In this document: positions 1-8,833 of the stretch, piece by piece
Position numbering within the stretch: the stretch's first letter is position 1
How the letters are laid out: every line of letters begins with the position of its first letter
Source: Ignavibacteria bacterium
GTDB taxonomy: Bacteria; Bacteroidota; Ignavibacteria; Ch128b
Reading direction: 5' to 3'
Length of the DNA stretch: 64,000 bases
NCBI GenBank assembly: GCA_013177855.1
Contig: JABLYA010000001.1
Location: 2,588,659-2,652,658 of the forward strand
The notes under the pieces: model-generated
What the model saw: the letters and a program-made list of their open reading frames with translations, nothing else
Told to the model about the DNA's origin: nothing
Databases searched by the model: none
Translations under genes and position numbers: made by a program

Positions 1-1
1 T

Positions 2-1192
2 TATCTTAATGAAGCAAGTGCTCAGTGGATACAACTTAATACTTCCTTTGGAAAAAGGATTACAGGTTTACATGTAAGCAATTCTTCTATTTATGTTTCT
101 ACTGATTCAAATGGTGTATATTTTTCCAGTGACGGTGGATTATCTTGGGTTCAAAGAAATTCTGGCTTAACTAATTTACGAGTACTTAGTTTGACGAAGA
201 AAAATAATACTCTTGCCATCGGGACTCGTGGAGCTGGTGTTTTTATTTCTACAAATGATGGAATTTCTTGGTCGGTATCAACTACAGGAATGGCACTGCC
301 GTATATTTATGCGTTGCTTATTACTACACCAAATAATTATATACTGGCTGGTAGTGGTGGTTATGGCGGTTACATATCAACCGACAATGGTTCAGTATGG
401 AGTTCAAACCTTACGACCACATGGATAGTAAGTCACTATTTTGAAACACCAGCGGGCTATTATTTGTGTACCGCAGGTCCAGTACTATTTAAGAGTACAA
501 ATGAGGGTTTGAGCTGGAACCAAATTCGGAGTGCAAGTACGAACCTGATTGCAATCGCAACTACTCCCAGACAGCCATCAGGTTTTAACATTTTCGTAAG
601 TAGTCTAGATGGTATTTTCCGATCAACGAATGATGGTGCAAGTTGGACAGAGGTGAATAGTGGATTAGATTACCGTTGGGTAACTGCTCTTGTAAACAGT
701 GGCATTAACTTATTCGCTGGTTCTAATGGGGGCGGTGTTTATTTATCTACAAATAATGGAACAAATTGGAGTAAGATAAACACGGGATTAACAAATCTGT
801 TTATTACAAAACTTTTTATTGATGGTGGATTTATTTACGCAGCTACGGAAAATGGTGTGGTTTACCGAAGAACTCTATCAGAAGTGATAACATCAGTTGA
901 CCAAGAAGAGATTAATATCTCTACTTTCTCGCTGAACCAAAACTTTCCAAACCCATTCAACCCAAGCACAAAAATCAGTTGGCAGTCTCCGGTTAGTGGT
1001 TATACAACATTAAAAGTTTATGATGTGCTTGGAAAAGAAGTTGCTACACTGGTTAATGAATATCTTAATGCTGGAAGTTATGAAGTTGAGTTTAATGCTG
1101 GACAAACTCGTAATCTCTCAAGTGGAATTTATTTCTACAAATTACAGGTTGGTGAATTTGTTCAAACTAAGAAAATGATATTGGCAAAGTAA
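2..1192 (+). CDS. T9SS-exported beta-propeller-like protein, 5' end outside window
   Basis: The frame is open from base 2, so the gene begins upstream; the first internal start would be a TTG at 191, which is not the real start. The protein is a series of about 40-residue repeats carrying S-T-N-(N/D)-G-x-x-W followed by N-(S/T)-G-L, as in BNR/Ycf48-like propellers. The last ~85 residues are a type IX sorting domain (NPFNPSTKISW ... GIYFYKLQVGEFVQTKKMILAK), so the mature protein should be exported and anchored or released at the cell surface. It is a paralogue of the gene at 2683. The ligand or substrate is unknown. Confidence 0.85.
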   Translation, partial: YLNEASAQWIQLNTSFGKRITGLHVSNSSIYVSTDSNGVYFSSDGGLSWVQRNSGLTNLRVLSLTKKNNTLAIGTRGAGVFISTNDGISWSVSTTGMALPYIYALLITTPNNYILAGSGGYGGYISTDNGSVWSSNLTTTWIVSHYFETPAGYYLCTAGPVLFKSTNEGLSWNQIRSASTNLIAIATTPRQPSGFNIFVSSLDGIFRSTNDGASWTEVNSGLDYRWVTALVNSGINLFAGSNGGGVYLSTNNGTNWSKINTGLTNLFITKLFIDGGFIYAATENGVVYRRTLSEVITSVDQEEINISTFSLNQNFPNPFNPSTKISWQSPVSGYTTLKVYDVLGKEVATLVNEYLNAGSYEVEFNAGQTRNLSSGIYFYKLQVGEFVQTKKMILAK

Positions 1193-1202
1193 GAGGCTTA
1201 AA

Positions 1203-2526
1203 ATGAAAAACTTGAAAACTTACTTAGGGTTTTTTATAGTAGTTCTTTTTTTAATTCTACACTACGATTGTGTTGCCCAGAATATGGTTTCAACCGAAAG
1301 TCGTACTAACGCCGTTTCATTATTCAGCGGTGCTTATATGAGGAAATATCCACCATCTTATGAAAAATCTAATCTTCAAGGAGTTGTGCAACGGTATTCA
1401 CCTGAAGCATTAGTTGATGGAACTACGGAGAAAATTTGGTGCTCAGCAGAAGGATCAGTTTCTTCTCTTACATTTGAAATTGAACTTATTGAAACGTATG
1501 TAATCTCCGAATTTGAATTTAGTAACTTAGTTGAAACAAATCCACGAGGAATGTGCGCGAAAGATGTTGTAGTAGAAATCGCTTCAACATTGAAAGGTAA
1601 TTTTCGAAAAGTTCTGGAAACCAAGCTTGAGGAGTATGAGAATTCGAAATTTTCTATTGAACCAACGGAAGCACGTGTTGTACGCTTGACCATTAAAAGT
1701 AATTTTGGTAATAAAGATTACACTGAACTTGCGGAGTTCAAGGCATGGGGCGAGCCGAAAAATAAAAACATTGCAACTATTAATATAAATGGTATATGGG
1801 AATCCAATTGGGGGAAAGTTGATTTCAAACAAAATGGTACGCTTGTAAGTGGTCACTATGAATTTAACCAAGGAAAAATTCGTTTCGGCGGCATTCAGCG
1901 TAATAGAGTGACATATACTTGGATTGAAGACGTAGTACAGCAAAGTGGCAATACAATTATGTTTCTTAATGAAGAGGGTGATAGACTTATAGGTATTTGG
2001 AGTTTCGGAAATGACTGGAGTAATTACGGTTTCTGGATTCTTGAACGAGAGAATGGTATCCCCTTCAATCCTATTACTGAAACGATAACTGACGAAACTC
2101 TGTCGCAAAAAGACACATTGAAGATGGATGATGTTAAAAAAGATGATGCTATAGTTGAAGAGATGAAAAAAGAATTAACATCAAAAAAAGAAGATAACTT
2201 TATACGGGGTCAACTTCAAGAAGAATTCTGCTGAAATACTTCAGGAGTCATTACCCGTTCTACAACAAGTCCTGGAAGTATTAAAATCAAGCTCGAATAT
2301 TAATATTAGGATCGAGGGACATACTGACAATGTTGGCTCCGCTGAATATAATCTAAAACTTTCAAGAGAACGTGCAGATGCAGTAAAAGAATTTTTAATT
2401 AAGAATGGAATTGAACAAAATAGGATTTCCGTTATTGGAAAAGGTGAGGAATTTCCTATTGCCGATAATGAGACGGAAATCGGTCGCTCGTTAAATCGAA
2501 GAGTGGAAATTCATGTGGTTGAATAG
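1203..2526 (+). pseudogene. Discoidin-like plus OmpA-domain protein, split by a +1 frameshift
   Basis: The first frame (1203-2234, 343 residues) has an N-terminal signal segment (FFIVVLFLILHYDCVAQ), a discoidin/F5-8C-like jelly-roll region at about residues 50-180 (LVDGTTEKIWCSAEG, VVRLTIKSNFG) and a beta-rich middle domain containing WESNWGKVDF. It ends in junk after a run of seven A at 2183-2189. The next frame continues from there with ITLYGVNFKKNSAEIL, IEGHTDNVGSAEYN and SRERADAVKEFL, then NRRVEIHVVE and a stop at 2526. This is a complete OmpA-C/MotB peptidoglycan-binding domain. Removing one A would restore a single outer-membrane protein of about 440 residues. It could be a true mutation, slippage at the A-run, or a sequencing error. 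It starts 10 bases after the previous gene. Confidence 0.8.
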
Positions 2527-2682
2527 TGGAAGTTATGTTTTTCCTATGGATTAGCTTAGACGATCTAATAATCGCAATTTAATCAGGTTTTATGGTTGAT
2601 CTTTTTTCACTATGCGGTGACTTTCAATTACTAATAAAACAATATGACATTTTATTAATAATAAAGTTAAACAAGAATTAAA

Positions 2683-3567
2683 ATGAAAGTCTTATTTACC
2701 TTTTTGACTTTTTTATTAGTTGCAAATGTTAATGCGAAGTTGGTGCAAAACAATGGACCGTACGGTGGGTTTGGGCGCGCGTTCGCCATTACTTCTAGCG
2801 GAATAGGAGATACAAGTGTTTACGCCGGGACCGATGGCGGTGTGTTCCGTTCGACTAACAATGGATCGAGCTGGACAGAGATCAGCGCCACCTCCACCAT
2901 CACACGGATCACGAAAGACCGATCTCTTGCAGTGTCATTCAATGAAGCAGGCGGGACGAATATCTTCGTCGGAACTCACGCCAACGGTATTTTCCTTTCC
3001 ACCAATAATAGTGAAAGCTGGACGCAGGTGAACACCGGGCTGACGAATTTAAACATTTACGCTCTTGCGACATCGGGCACGAACGTTTTCGCCGGGACGT
3101 ATGGCGGTGGGGTCATCCTTTCCACCAACAACGGCGCAAGCTGGACTCCATTCAATACCGGCTTGTCGAGTCTCCACGTCATTTCTCTTACGATCTCGGC
3201 AGACAATCTCTTCGCAGGAACCGAAAACGGAGGCGTCTGGAGGAGACCACTGTCACAGATCACCGCGGTCGAGGGACAGGCTGCGGGTGTTTCTGCCGAG
3301 TTCAGTCTTGGTCAGAACTACCCAAACCCCTTCAACCCAAGCACAAAAATCACCTGGCAGTCTCCGGTTAGTGGTTATACAACATTAAAAGTTTATGATG
3401 TTCTTGGGAATGAAGTTGCTACATTGGTTAATGAATATATTAATGCAGGAAGTTACGAAGTCGAGTTTAATGCTGGACAAACTCGTAATCTCTCGAGCGG
3501 AGTTTATTTCTATAAATTACAGGTTGGTGAATTTGTTCAAACTAAGAAGATGATTTTAATTAAGTAA
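2683..3567 (+). CDS. T9SS-exported beta-propeller-like protein, GC-rich core
   Basis: 294 residues: signal peptide (MKVLFTFLTFLLVANVNA), about four repeats with STNNGSSW / STNNSESW / STNNGASW and NTGL motifs, then a type IX sorting domain (NPFNPSTKITW to QTKKMILIK). It is a paralogue of the gene at the window start. The propeller part is clearly richer in G+C than its own tail: I count 37/60 in 3061-3120 against 21/60 in 3481-3540. The tail is 212/232 identical at DNA level to the first gene's tail (3336-3567 against 961-1192). This suggests a chimera of an imported core with a resident export tail. Function of the propeller is unknown. Confidence 0.85.
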   Translation: MKVLFTFLTFLLVANVNAKLVQNNGPYGGFGRAFAITSSGIGDTSVYAGTDGGVFRSTNNGSSWTEISATSTITRITKDRSLAVSFNEAGGTNIFVGTHANGIFLSTNNSESWTQVNTGLTNLNIYALATSGTNVFAGTYGGGVILSTNNGASWTPFNTGLSSLHVISLTISADNLFAGTENGGVWRRPLSQITAVEGQAAGVSAEFSLGQNYPNPFNPSTKITWQSPVSGYTTLKVYDVLGNEVATLVNEYINAGSYEVEFNAGQTRNLSSGVYFYKLQVGEFVQTKKMILIK

Positions 3568-3701
3568 TTTATTTCTGGTATTAAATATGACATTAAGAAG
3601 AAGAACATCTAATGTGATCGAACTTGGAAATGTTCAATTTGAAGTTTCCACTAATGAACCTATAAAAACAACAAATCAATAAACAACAAAGGAGTAAAAT
3701 C

Positions 3702-4283
3702 ATGAAGCTAAATTCATTAAAGCTCGTTCTGATAGTTTTTACACTATCATCATTATTTCTCATTGGTTGTCAGAAAAAAGAGGACAATCCTACAGGTCCC
3801 GGCGATGGAGGAAACACTCAAACCGGAGCTGGAACTATGTCTGCTAAAATTGATAATGTAAATTGGTCAGCTTCTGCAATTCCTGGTTCTCCAATACCAG
3901 CTGCCTATGCTGACTTTTCAGTTTCTGGCAGTCAGTCAGTTTTACAAATTATGGGAACTCAGATAAGTGGGTCTACTGCTTCCACAATTCTCATAAGTTT
4001 AAATAATGTTAGATCAACTGGAGAATATAGTCTTGGTGTACCAGGATTAAATTATTTTGGATATGGCGTAGTAAGCTATAGTGACGGAAGTGCTTACGGA
4101 ACAGCCTATCAACCTGGTCAAGACCAATATACTGGAAAAGTGACCATAACAAAATTTGATGAAACAAATAAGATTGTCTCTGGCACATTCTATTTTACCG
4201 CAAAAGCTGCTTCAGGAAATGCGACTGGAGAAAAACGGATTACTGAAGGAAAATTTGATGTAAAGTGGGGAATATTTAATTAA
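3702..4283 (+). CDS. Lipoprotein, DUF6252-like
   Basis: 193 residues with a lipoprotein signal peptide (lipobox LIGC, Cys23), a Gly/Pro-rich linker and one beta-sandwich-like domain beginning AGTMSAKIDNVNWSA and ending with SGTFYFTAK and EGKFDVKWG. This pattern (a 'KIDGxxW' opening and a 'GTFxFTA' near the end) matches Bacteroidota lipoproteins of the DUF6252 type. No function is known. A Shine-Dalgarno sequence AAGGAG lies before the ATG. A tandem paralogue follows at 4483, and a terminator hairpin sits between the two, so they are probably separate transcripts. Confidence 0.75.
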   Translation: MKLNSLKLVLIVFTLSSLFLIGCQKKEDNPTGPGDGGNTQTGAGTMSAKIDNVNWSASAIPGSPIPAAYADFSVSGSQSVLQIMGTQISGSTASTILISLNNVRSTGEYSLGVPGLNYFGYGVVSYSDGSAYGTAYQPGQDQYTGKVTITKFDETNKIVSGTFYFTAKAASGNATGEKRITEGKFDVKWGIFN

Positions 4284-4301
4284 TACACTCTATATTTTAA
4301 G

Positions 4302-4337
4302 AGAAGGTGATCGAGAAACTTAAATCGTTCACCTTCT
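4302..4337 (+). terminator. Rho-independent terminator
   Basis: A perfect 9-bp stem (AGAAGGTGA at 4302-4310 with TCACCTTCT at 4329-4337) follows the first lipoprotein gene and is succeeded by TCTTTAT. The loop is 18 bases, longer than usual. Confidence 0.6.
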
Positions 4338-4482
4338 TCTTTATAAACTGAAAAAAGTATCTAATTAAATTTTTTACCTCCCTCTAAGTTAAAAAGTGAT
4401 TAATAAAATTCTTCATTTGTCGTATTGAACTATTAATCAAGGATTCTAATTTGCATATGTAAAAAATTAGGGAGGTAATAAA

Positions 4483-5034
4483 ATGAGAAAACTAATTAAT
4501 TCACTTGCAACATTTTTTGTCGTGTTTATTTTGATTTTCTCGGGTTGTAAAAAAGAAGACAACCCAGTAGATGGAGGAATTAGTGGTCCTACACAAACAG
4601 GTGCTGGAACTATGAGCTGTAAAATTGATGGACAGAATTGGTCGTCTACAACTATGCCAGGTGCACCAGTTCCAGGAGCGTATGCTCAGCAAATATCAGG
4701 TAATACTTTTACTATTGTTGGAATGCAGGTGAGCGGAACAGTTACATCAGTTATTAATATCTGGTTAACAAATCTCACTGGAACAGGAGAATACAAATTA
4801 GGAATAGCTGGTGTTAATGGTGCGACTGGATATGCAAATTTATCTTTTCAACCTGGAAATGCTTATACGACCAGTTCGAGTGAAACAATCAAAGGTAAAG
4901 TTAGTGTCATTAAGTTTGATACAGCAAATAAAATAATCTCCGGAACATTTGAATTTACCGCGGAAGGACAAAATCCTTCAGATAAAAAAGTTGTAACTGA
5001 AGGTAAATTCGATGTGAAATGGGGATACTTTTAA
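4483..5034 (+). CDS. Lipoprotein, DUF6252-like, paralogue of the preceding gene
   Basis: 183 residues with lipobox FSGC (Cys22), linker, then the same domain as the gene at 3702: GAGTMSCKIDGQNWSS at the front and SGTFEFTAEG ... EGKFDVKWGYF at the end. The two copies have diverged strongly in the middle but keep head and tail, so the duplication is not recent. The start is supported by GGAGG about 8 bases upstream. It is an outer-membrane or periplasmic lipoprotein of unknown role. Confidence 0.75.
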   Translation: MRKLINSLATFFVVFILIFSGCKKEDNPVDGGISGPTQTGAGTMSCKIDGQNWSSTTMPGAPVPGAYAQQISGNTFTIVGMQVSGTVTSVINIWLTNLTGTGEYKLGIAGVNGATGYANLSFQPGNAYTTSSSETIKGKVSVIKFDTANKIISGTFEFTAEGQNPSDKKVVTEGKFDVKWGYF

Positions 5035-5042
5035 TTACTTTA

Positions 5043-5066
5043 AGGGGCAGGTTTAAGCCTGCCCTT
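5043..5066 (+). terminator. Rho-independent terminator
   Basis: A GC-rich hairpin (GGGCAGG at 5045-5051 with CCTGCCC at 5058-5064, extended by a G-T and an A-T pair) lies 8 bases after the lipoprotein stop codon. Confidence 0.7.
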
Positions 5067-5114
5067 ATTCTTGATGATAATGAAAAATTAAAAACCCAAC
5101 AAATCATATACATA

Positions 5115-5336
5115 ATGATTGAAAGAATAAAATTCACAGCAAAAAAGTATTTCAAATCTAAATTGAGCCATTTAATACTTTTGATTTTAATATTGAATGT
5201 TGTTTTTACGAGCGGATATATTTTTTATAAATTCTTTTATACGAATGAATATGGATTTAATGATTATGCAAAATTACTTCTCAGTGGAATTCTTTTGCTG
5301 CTTTATTTTTATACCCTCATAAAAAATAAAGATTAG
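5115..5336 (+). CDS. Small two-helix membrane protein
   Basis: 73 residues from the ATG at 5115. The frame is open further upstream, but that part overlaps the lipoprotein gene and its terminator. A basic N-terminus (MIERIKFTAKKYFKSK) is followed by two hydrophobic helices (LILLILILNVVFTSGYIFY and LLLSGILLLLYFYTLI) and a lysine-rich end. No family is recognised. It lies convergent with meaB. It could be a real small inner-membrane protein; with no convincing ribosome-binding site I am only moderately sure. Confidence 0.45.
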   Translation: MIERIKFTAKKYFKSKLSHLILLILILNVVFTSGYIFYKFFYTNEYGFNDYAKLLLSGILLLLYFYTLIKNKD

Positions 5337-5357
5337 CTCGCAAGCAAATTTTTGAAT

Positions 5358-6311
5358 TCATTGACCATTTTTAAAATTATCAACCAACTCACGAACTACA
5401 TTCGAAACTTTCTCTCTATTCTCAAGAATTAATTGAAGTTTTTCATCAAGAATCTTTACTCTCTCGTCATTCCATAATTCTTTTTTTAGATAGTTCGAGA
5501 TTAAATCTTTAATGCGGTTCTTAAATCTTTGTTCTCTCTTTAATTTTAGTTGACCAGTTTTTTCTAAAAATTCTTTATGCTCTAAAATCTTTAGATAGAG
5601 TTCTTCGATGCCTTTATTTTCTGATGCAGTTGTCTTGATAATTGGAGGTAACCAAATATTTTCATCGTGTTCTTTGAAAGAAAGAATAAATTGAAGTGAA
5701 GCAACTGCCTGATCAGCACCAGCCCTGTCAGACTTGTTCATTACAAAAATATCCCCAATTTCCATTAAACCTGCTTTCATTGCTTGAATTGAATCACCTG
5801 ATTCAGGCACAAGTACAACAACAGTTGTATCTACATTATTTGCAACATCAAGTTCAGATTGACCAACGCCAACTGTTTCATAAATAGTAAAGTCAAATCC
5901 TGCAAAATCAAAAACATCACCAGCCTCTGAAGCAAATTGATTTAATCCGCCAAGGCTTCCTCTTGATGCCATACTTCTGATAAAAACATTTGGATGAGTT
6001 CCAATTTCAGACATTCTAATTCTATCACCAAGAAGAGCGCCTCCAGTAAATGGAGAAGTGGGATCTACTGCAATTACTCCAACCGAAAAATTTTTAGAGA
6101 CGAGTAATTTGACGAGAGCATTTGTCAAAGTACTTTTACCAGCACCTGGGGGACCAGTGATTCCAACTCTGTATGAATGACCATATTTAGAAGAAATTCT
6201 ATCAATGATTTGTTGTGCAATTTTTGTGTTGTTTTCAATCTCAGTCAGAGCTCGAGCAATTGCTTTTTTATCTTTATGTGAAATTTTTTCTATGAATTGA
6301 TCAATGTTCAT
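5358..6311 (-). CDS. meaB: Methylmalonyl-CoA mutase-associated GTPase MeaB
   Basis: 317 residues, normal length for the MeaB/ArgK family of G3E GTPases. Visible motifs: P-loop GPPGAGKS (residues 53-60), VDPTSPFTGGALLGDRIRM (82-100), the switch region ETVGVGQSE (145-153) and the base-specificity motif NKSD (192-195). MeaB loads and protects the cobalamin cofactor of methylmalonyl-CoA mutase. No mutase gene is in the window. It is the last gene of a six-gene minus-strand run and overlaps the upstream epimerase gene by 4 bases, so it should be co-transcribed. Confidence 0.95.
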   Translation of the reverse strand: MNIDQFIEKISHKDKKAIARALTEIENNTKIAQQIIDRISSKYGHSYRVGITGPPGAGKSTLTNALVKLLVSKNFSVGVIAVDPTSPFTGGALLGDRIRMSEIGTHPNVFIRSMASRGSLGGLNQFASEAGDVFDFAGFDFTIYETVGVGQSELDVANNVDTTVVVLVPESGDSIQAMKAGLMEIGDIFVMNKSDRAGADQAVASLQFILSFKEHDENIWLPPIIKTTASENKGIEELYLKILEHKEFLEKTGQLKLKREQRFKNRIKDLISNYLKKELWNDERVKILDEKLQLILENREKVSNVVRELVDNFKNGQ

Positions 6312-7228
6312 TTTGCAAGTGATTTATAATATTCGATAGTTTCTCTTAATCCATCTTCAAGTTTGGTGGAAGGTTTCCAACCAAATTTTTTGAATAATTT
6401 TTCAGAAGTAATAACAGACCGCATTTGTTCACCTGGCTTTGCAGGTCCATGAACTTCTTTTATTGAATTATTAAAATTTTGATTAATCAATCTGAATAAT
6501 TCGTTTACACTTGTTTCGATTCCGGTTCCTACATTATAAATGTCAGATTCTTCTTCATTTAAAGTTAGAAGATTTGCTTTTACTACATCTTTAACATAAA
6601 CATAATCTCGCGTTTGTTCACCGCTGCCATTGATAATTGGTTGATCGCCAGCCAATATTTTATCAAGGAAAATACAAACTACACCTGCTTCTCCGAGCGG
6701 ATTTTGTCTTGGTCCATAAATATTTGCATATCTCAGAATAGTATATTTTAATCCATGAACTTCTTTATAGAAATAAAGATATTTTTCTACGCTGAGTTTA
6801 GAAATTCCATAAGGTGAAAGTGGCTGTTGCTTGTGGTTTTCATCAGCGGGGAAGTAATCCTGTTCGCCATAAACTGCACCACCTGTAGATGCGAACATAA
6901 ATTTTTTAACTCCAAATTTGATAGAGTTTTGTAGAAGATTCAAAGTACCGATGATATTGACTCCAGCATCATAAATTGGATCAGTAACAGAACGGCGAAC
7001 ATCGATTTGTGCTGCGTGATGATTTACGACATCAAATTTCCCTTCATCAAATATTTTTGTTAAATCATCACGAATATCTATTTCATAAAATTTTGCTCTG
7101 GGATTTATATTTTCTTTGCGACCTGTGGTTAGATTATCTATGATGGTTACATTGTGACCGTTTTCAATGAATGCATCAACAATATGAGAGGCGATGAAGC
7201 CAGCTCCGCCAGTTACCAGAATGTTCAA
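6308..7228 (-). CDS. NAD-dependent sugar-nucleotide epimerase (UDP-glucose 4-epimerase-like)
   Basis: 306 residues of the extended short-chain dehydrogenase fold. The NAD-binding GGAGFIASH is at residues 7-15, followed by DNLTTGR, the catalytic ASTGGAVYG ... YGISK (Tyr-x-x-x-Lys) and the substrate-loop RYANIYGPRQ. These fit GalE-type UDP-glucose/UDP-GalNAc 4-epimerases, though a related dehydratase/epimerase specificity cannot be excluded. It is followed after 4-base overlap by meaB and preceded by nadD with 1 base between, in what looks like one operon. A role in cell-surface polysaccharide precursor supply is likely. Confidence 0.85.
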   Translation of the reverse strand: MNILVTGGAGFIASHIVDAFIENGHNVTIIDNLTTGRKENINPRAKFYEIDIRDDLTKIFDEGKFDVVNHHAAQIDVRRSVTDPIYDAGVNIIGTLNLLQNSIKFGVKKFMFASTGGAVYGEQDYFPADENHKQQPLSPYGISKLSVEKYLYFYKEVHGLKYTILRYANIYGPRQNPLGEAGVVCIFLDKILAGDQPIINGSGEQTRDYVYVKDVVKANLLTLNEEESDIYNVGTGIETSVNELFRLINQNFNNSIKEVHGPAKPGEQMRSVITSEKLFKKFGWKPSTKLEDGLRETIEYYKSLAK

Positions 7229-7229
7229 T

Positions 7230-7844
7230 TTATCCTCCGTAGTTTTTATATAATTTGTGTTTAGTTATATACTTTTCAACTTTTTCAGGTACAAGATATT
7301 TAATGCTCTTATTAGAACGAATATTATTTCTAATCATTGTGCTTGAGATTTCAATATCTGGAATTTGACAGACGAAGATTTTTTTACCTCTTAGTTTTGC
7401 GGGTAATTTTTGATTAACTCCACCGCGATTTGTTACAATCAATTTTGCAAGTTGTAAAATTGTGTCTGGCTCTTTCCAGCGATGAAAATCTTTAATGTTA
7501 TCTGCACCAATTACAAAATACAAATCATCAAACTTTTTCTTAAAATATTTTAAAGTATCAACGGTGTAGGATTTTCCTTTTCTTTTGATTTCAATATCTG
7601 ATAATTCAAATTTTGGATTATCTTGAATTGCAAGTTTAATCATCTCAAGTCTTGATTCAGGTGGAGCAAAATCTTTGTCTGATTTAAGAGGCTGAATGTA
7701 ACAGGGTACAAAAATTATTCTGTCGAGATTGAGCTCATCACAAACAGTATTTGCAAGAATCAAGTGTCCGATATGAATTGGATTGAATGAACCGCCAAGA
7801 ATTGCAATTTTCTCTGTTGATTTCTGTTTCAAGTTAGTTTCCAT
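7230..7844 (-). CDS. nadD: Nicotinate-nucleotide adenylyltransferase
   Basis: 204 residues. It has the nucleotidyltransferase start GGSFNPIHIGHL (HxGH at 24-27) and the C-terminal SSTMIRNNIR motif, both diagnostic of NadD. It converts nicotinate mononucleotide and ATP to deamido-NAD in NAD synthesis. The DNA lies two bases after the stop of the PrsW-like gene and one base before the epimerase gene, so it is within the same transcript. Confidence 0.93.
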   Translation of the reverse strand: METNLKQKSTEKIAILGGSFNPIHIGHLILANTVCDELNLDRIIFVPCYIQPLKSDKDFAPPESRLEMIKLAIQDNPKFELSDIEIKRKGKSYTVDTLKYFKKKFDDLYFVIGADNIKDFHRWKEPDTILQLAKLIVTNRGGVNQKLPAKLRGKKIFVCQIPDIEISSTMIRNNIRSNKSIKYLVPEKVEKYITKHKLYKNYGG

Positions 7845-7846
7845 AT

Positions 7847-8833
7847 TTATTCAGAATAAAGTAATCCTTCCGATTCAAGTTCGAGTTGCTGTAATTTTTC
7901 TCGAAGTTGTTTTATTTCACTTTCGTAAGAACTTCTCAACTTGTCCGAAGAAATATTTCTAAGTTGATTTTTCCGAAATGCAAGAGTTGTTGCAAAATTA
8001 ATGTAATCTTTCCTGAGGTCTTCTTTAATCCAACCTTTTGTATTTCTTAATTTATACTCTGAAATAATTGAGGCAAAATCTGGTTTTAATCTACCGTTTA
8101 TAATCTCATCATTCATTTCATAAGCAATGATATTTTTTTCAAAAGATAGAGATAATTGTAATAAGGAGTAAATTAAAGTCAGAGATACAAGAACAAATAT
8201 TAATCCAAAGATAAAAGTCCAGCTAAAAGTGGCGGTAAAATTCCAGAAAGCATGAATGAAAACTGATATTAAATAACCTGCGATCATATAAAAAATTTTT
8301 TTCTTAATCGGTTTGAATTTGCTTAAAGCAAGAAAACATCCAAATGTTGATGTGCTTATAAAATGAACAGAAACGGAAAAAATATTTCTTATAAAAGCCA
8401 GATGAATTAGATCATCAAAATTTGAAGTTGAGTAGAGGAAATAAAGAAAATTTTCAGTTAATCCGAATCCAAGTCCAATTGCACCACCGTAAACAATACC
8501 ATCAGTTAAGTTATCAAATTTCCTTTTGCTTACAGTTAGAATTAAGAAAAATCCTTTTGCAGCTTCTTCAATAACTGGTGCTGTAAAAACAGTTGCTGCT
8601 AATTCTATCAAAAATTTATCGTATATAACCGCATTAAATAGCTTATTAATTTGTAAACTGAAAAATATACTGATTAAGACTGCACCAATCATTCCCCATA
8701 AAAAATGAAGCAAAAGTAATTTAATTGGTTCGCGATCGTATTTATCAAGCCGCCATAAAATTACAAGGTAGGCAACAACTGGAAGTACAGCGAAAAAAAT
8801 AGATGAAATTAACATCACTAACTTTTCAACCAC
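7847..8833 (-). CDS. PrsW-family intramembrane metalloprotease
   Basis: 328 residues with about seven to eight transmembrane helices. The conserved PrsW signatures are present: the EE pair in APVIEEAAKG (Glu89-Glu90), GFGLTENFLY (Glu127), His157 and the FIHAFWN motif (His194). A charged, coiled-coil-like tail (residues ~285-325, LREKLQQLELESEG) is unusual. Family members cleave membrane-bound regulators such as anti-sigma factors; the substrate here is unknown. Its start overlaps the end of the ABC permease gene by 16 bases. Confidence 0.85.
   Translation of the reverse strand: MVEKLVMLISSIFFAVLPVVAYLVILWRLDKYDREPIKLLLLHFLWGMIGAVLISIFFSLQINKLFNAVIYDKFLIELAATVFTAPVIEEAAKGFFLILTVSKRKFDNLTDGIVYGGAIGLGFGLTENFLYFLYSTSNFDDLIHLAFIRNIFSVSVHFISTSTFGCFLALSKFKPIKKKIFYMIAGYLISVFIHAFWNFTATFSWTFIFGLIFVLVSLTLIYSLLQLSLSFEKNIIAYEMNDEIINGRLKPDFASIISEYKLRNTKGWIKEDLRKDYINFATTLAFRKNQLRNISSDKLRSSYESEIKQLREKLQQLELESEGLLYSE

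Noticed and set aside
3587..3682. Short open frame of 31 codons between the T9SS gene and the first lipoprotein
   Set aside because: Too short, no ribosome-binding site and no recognisable motif; could be a remnant but cannot be supported.
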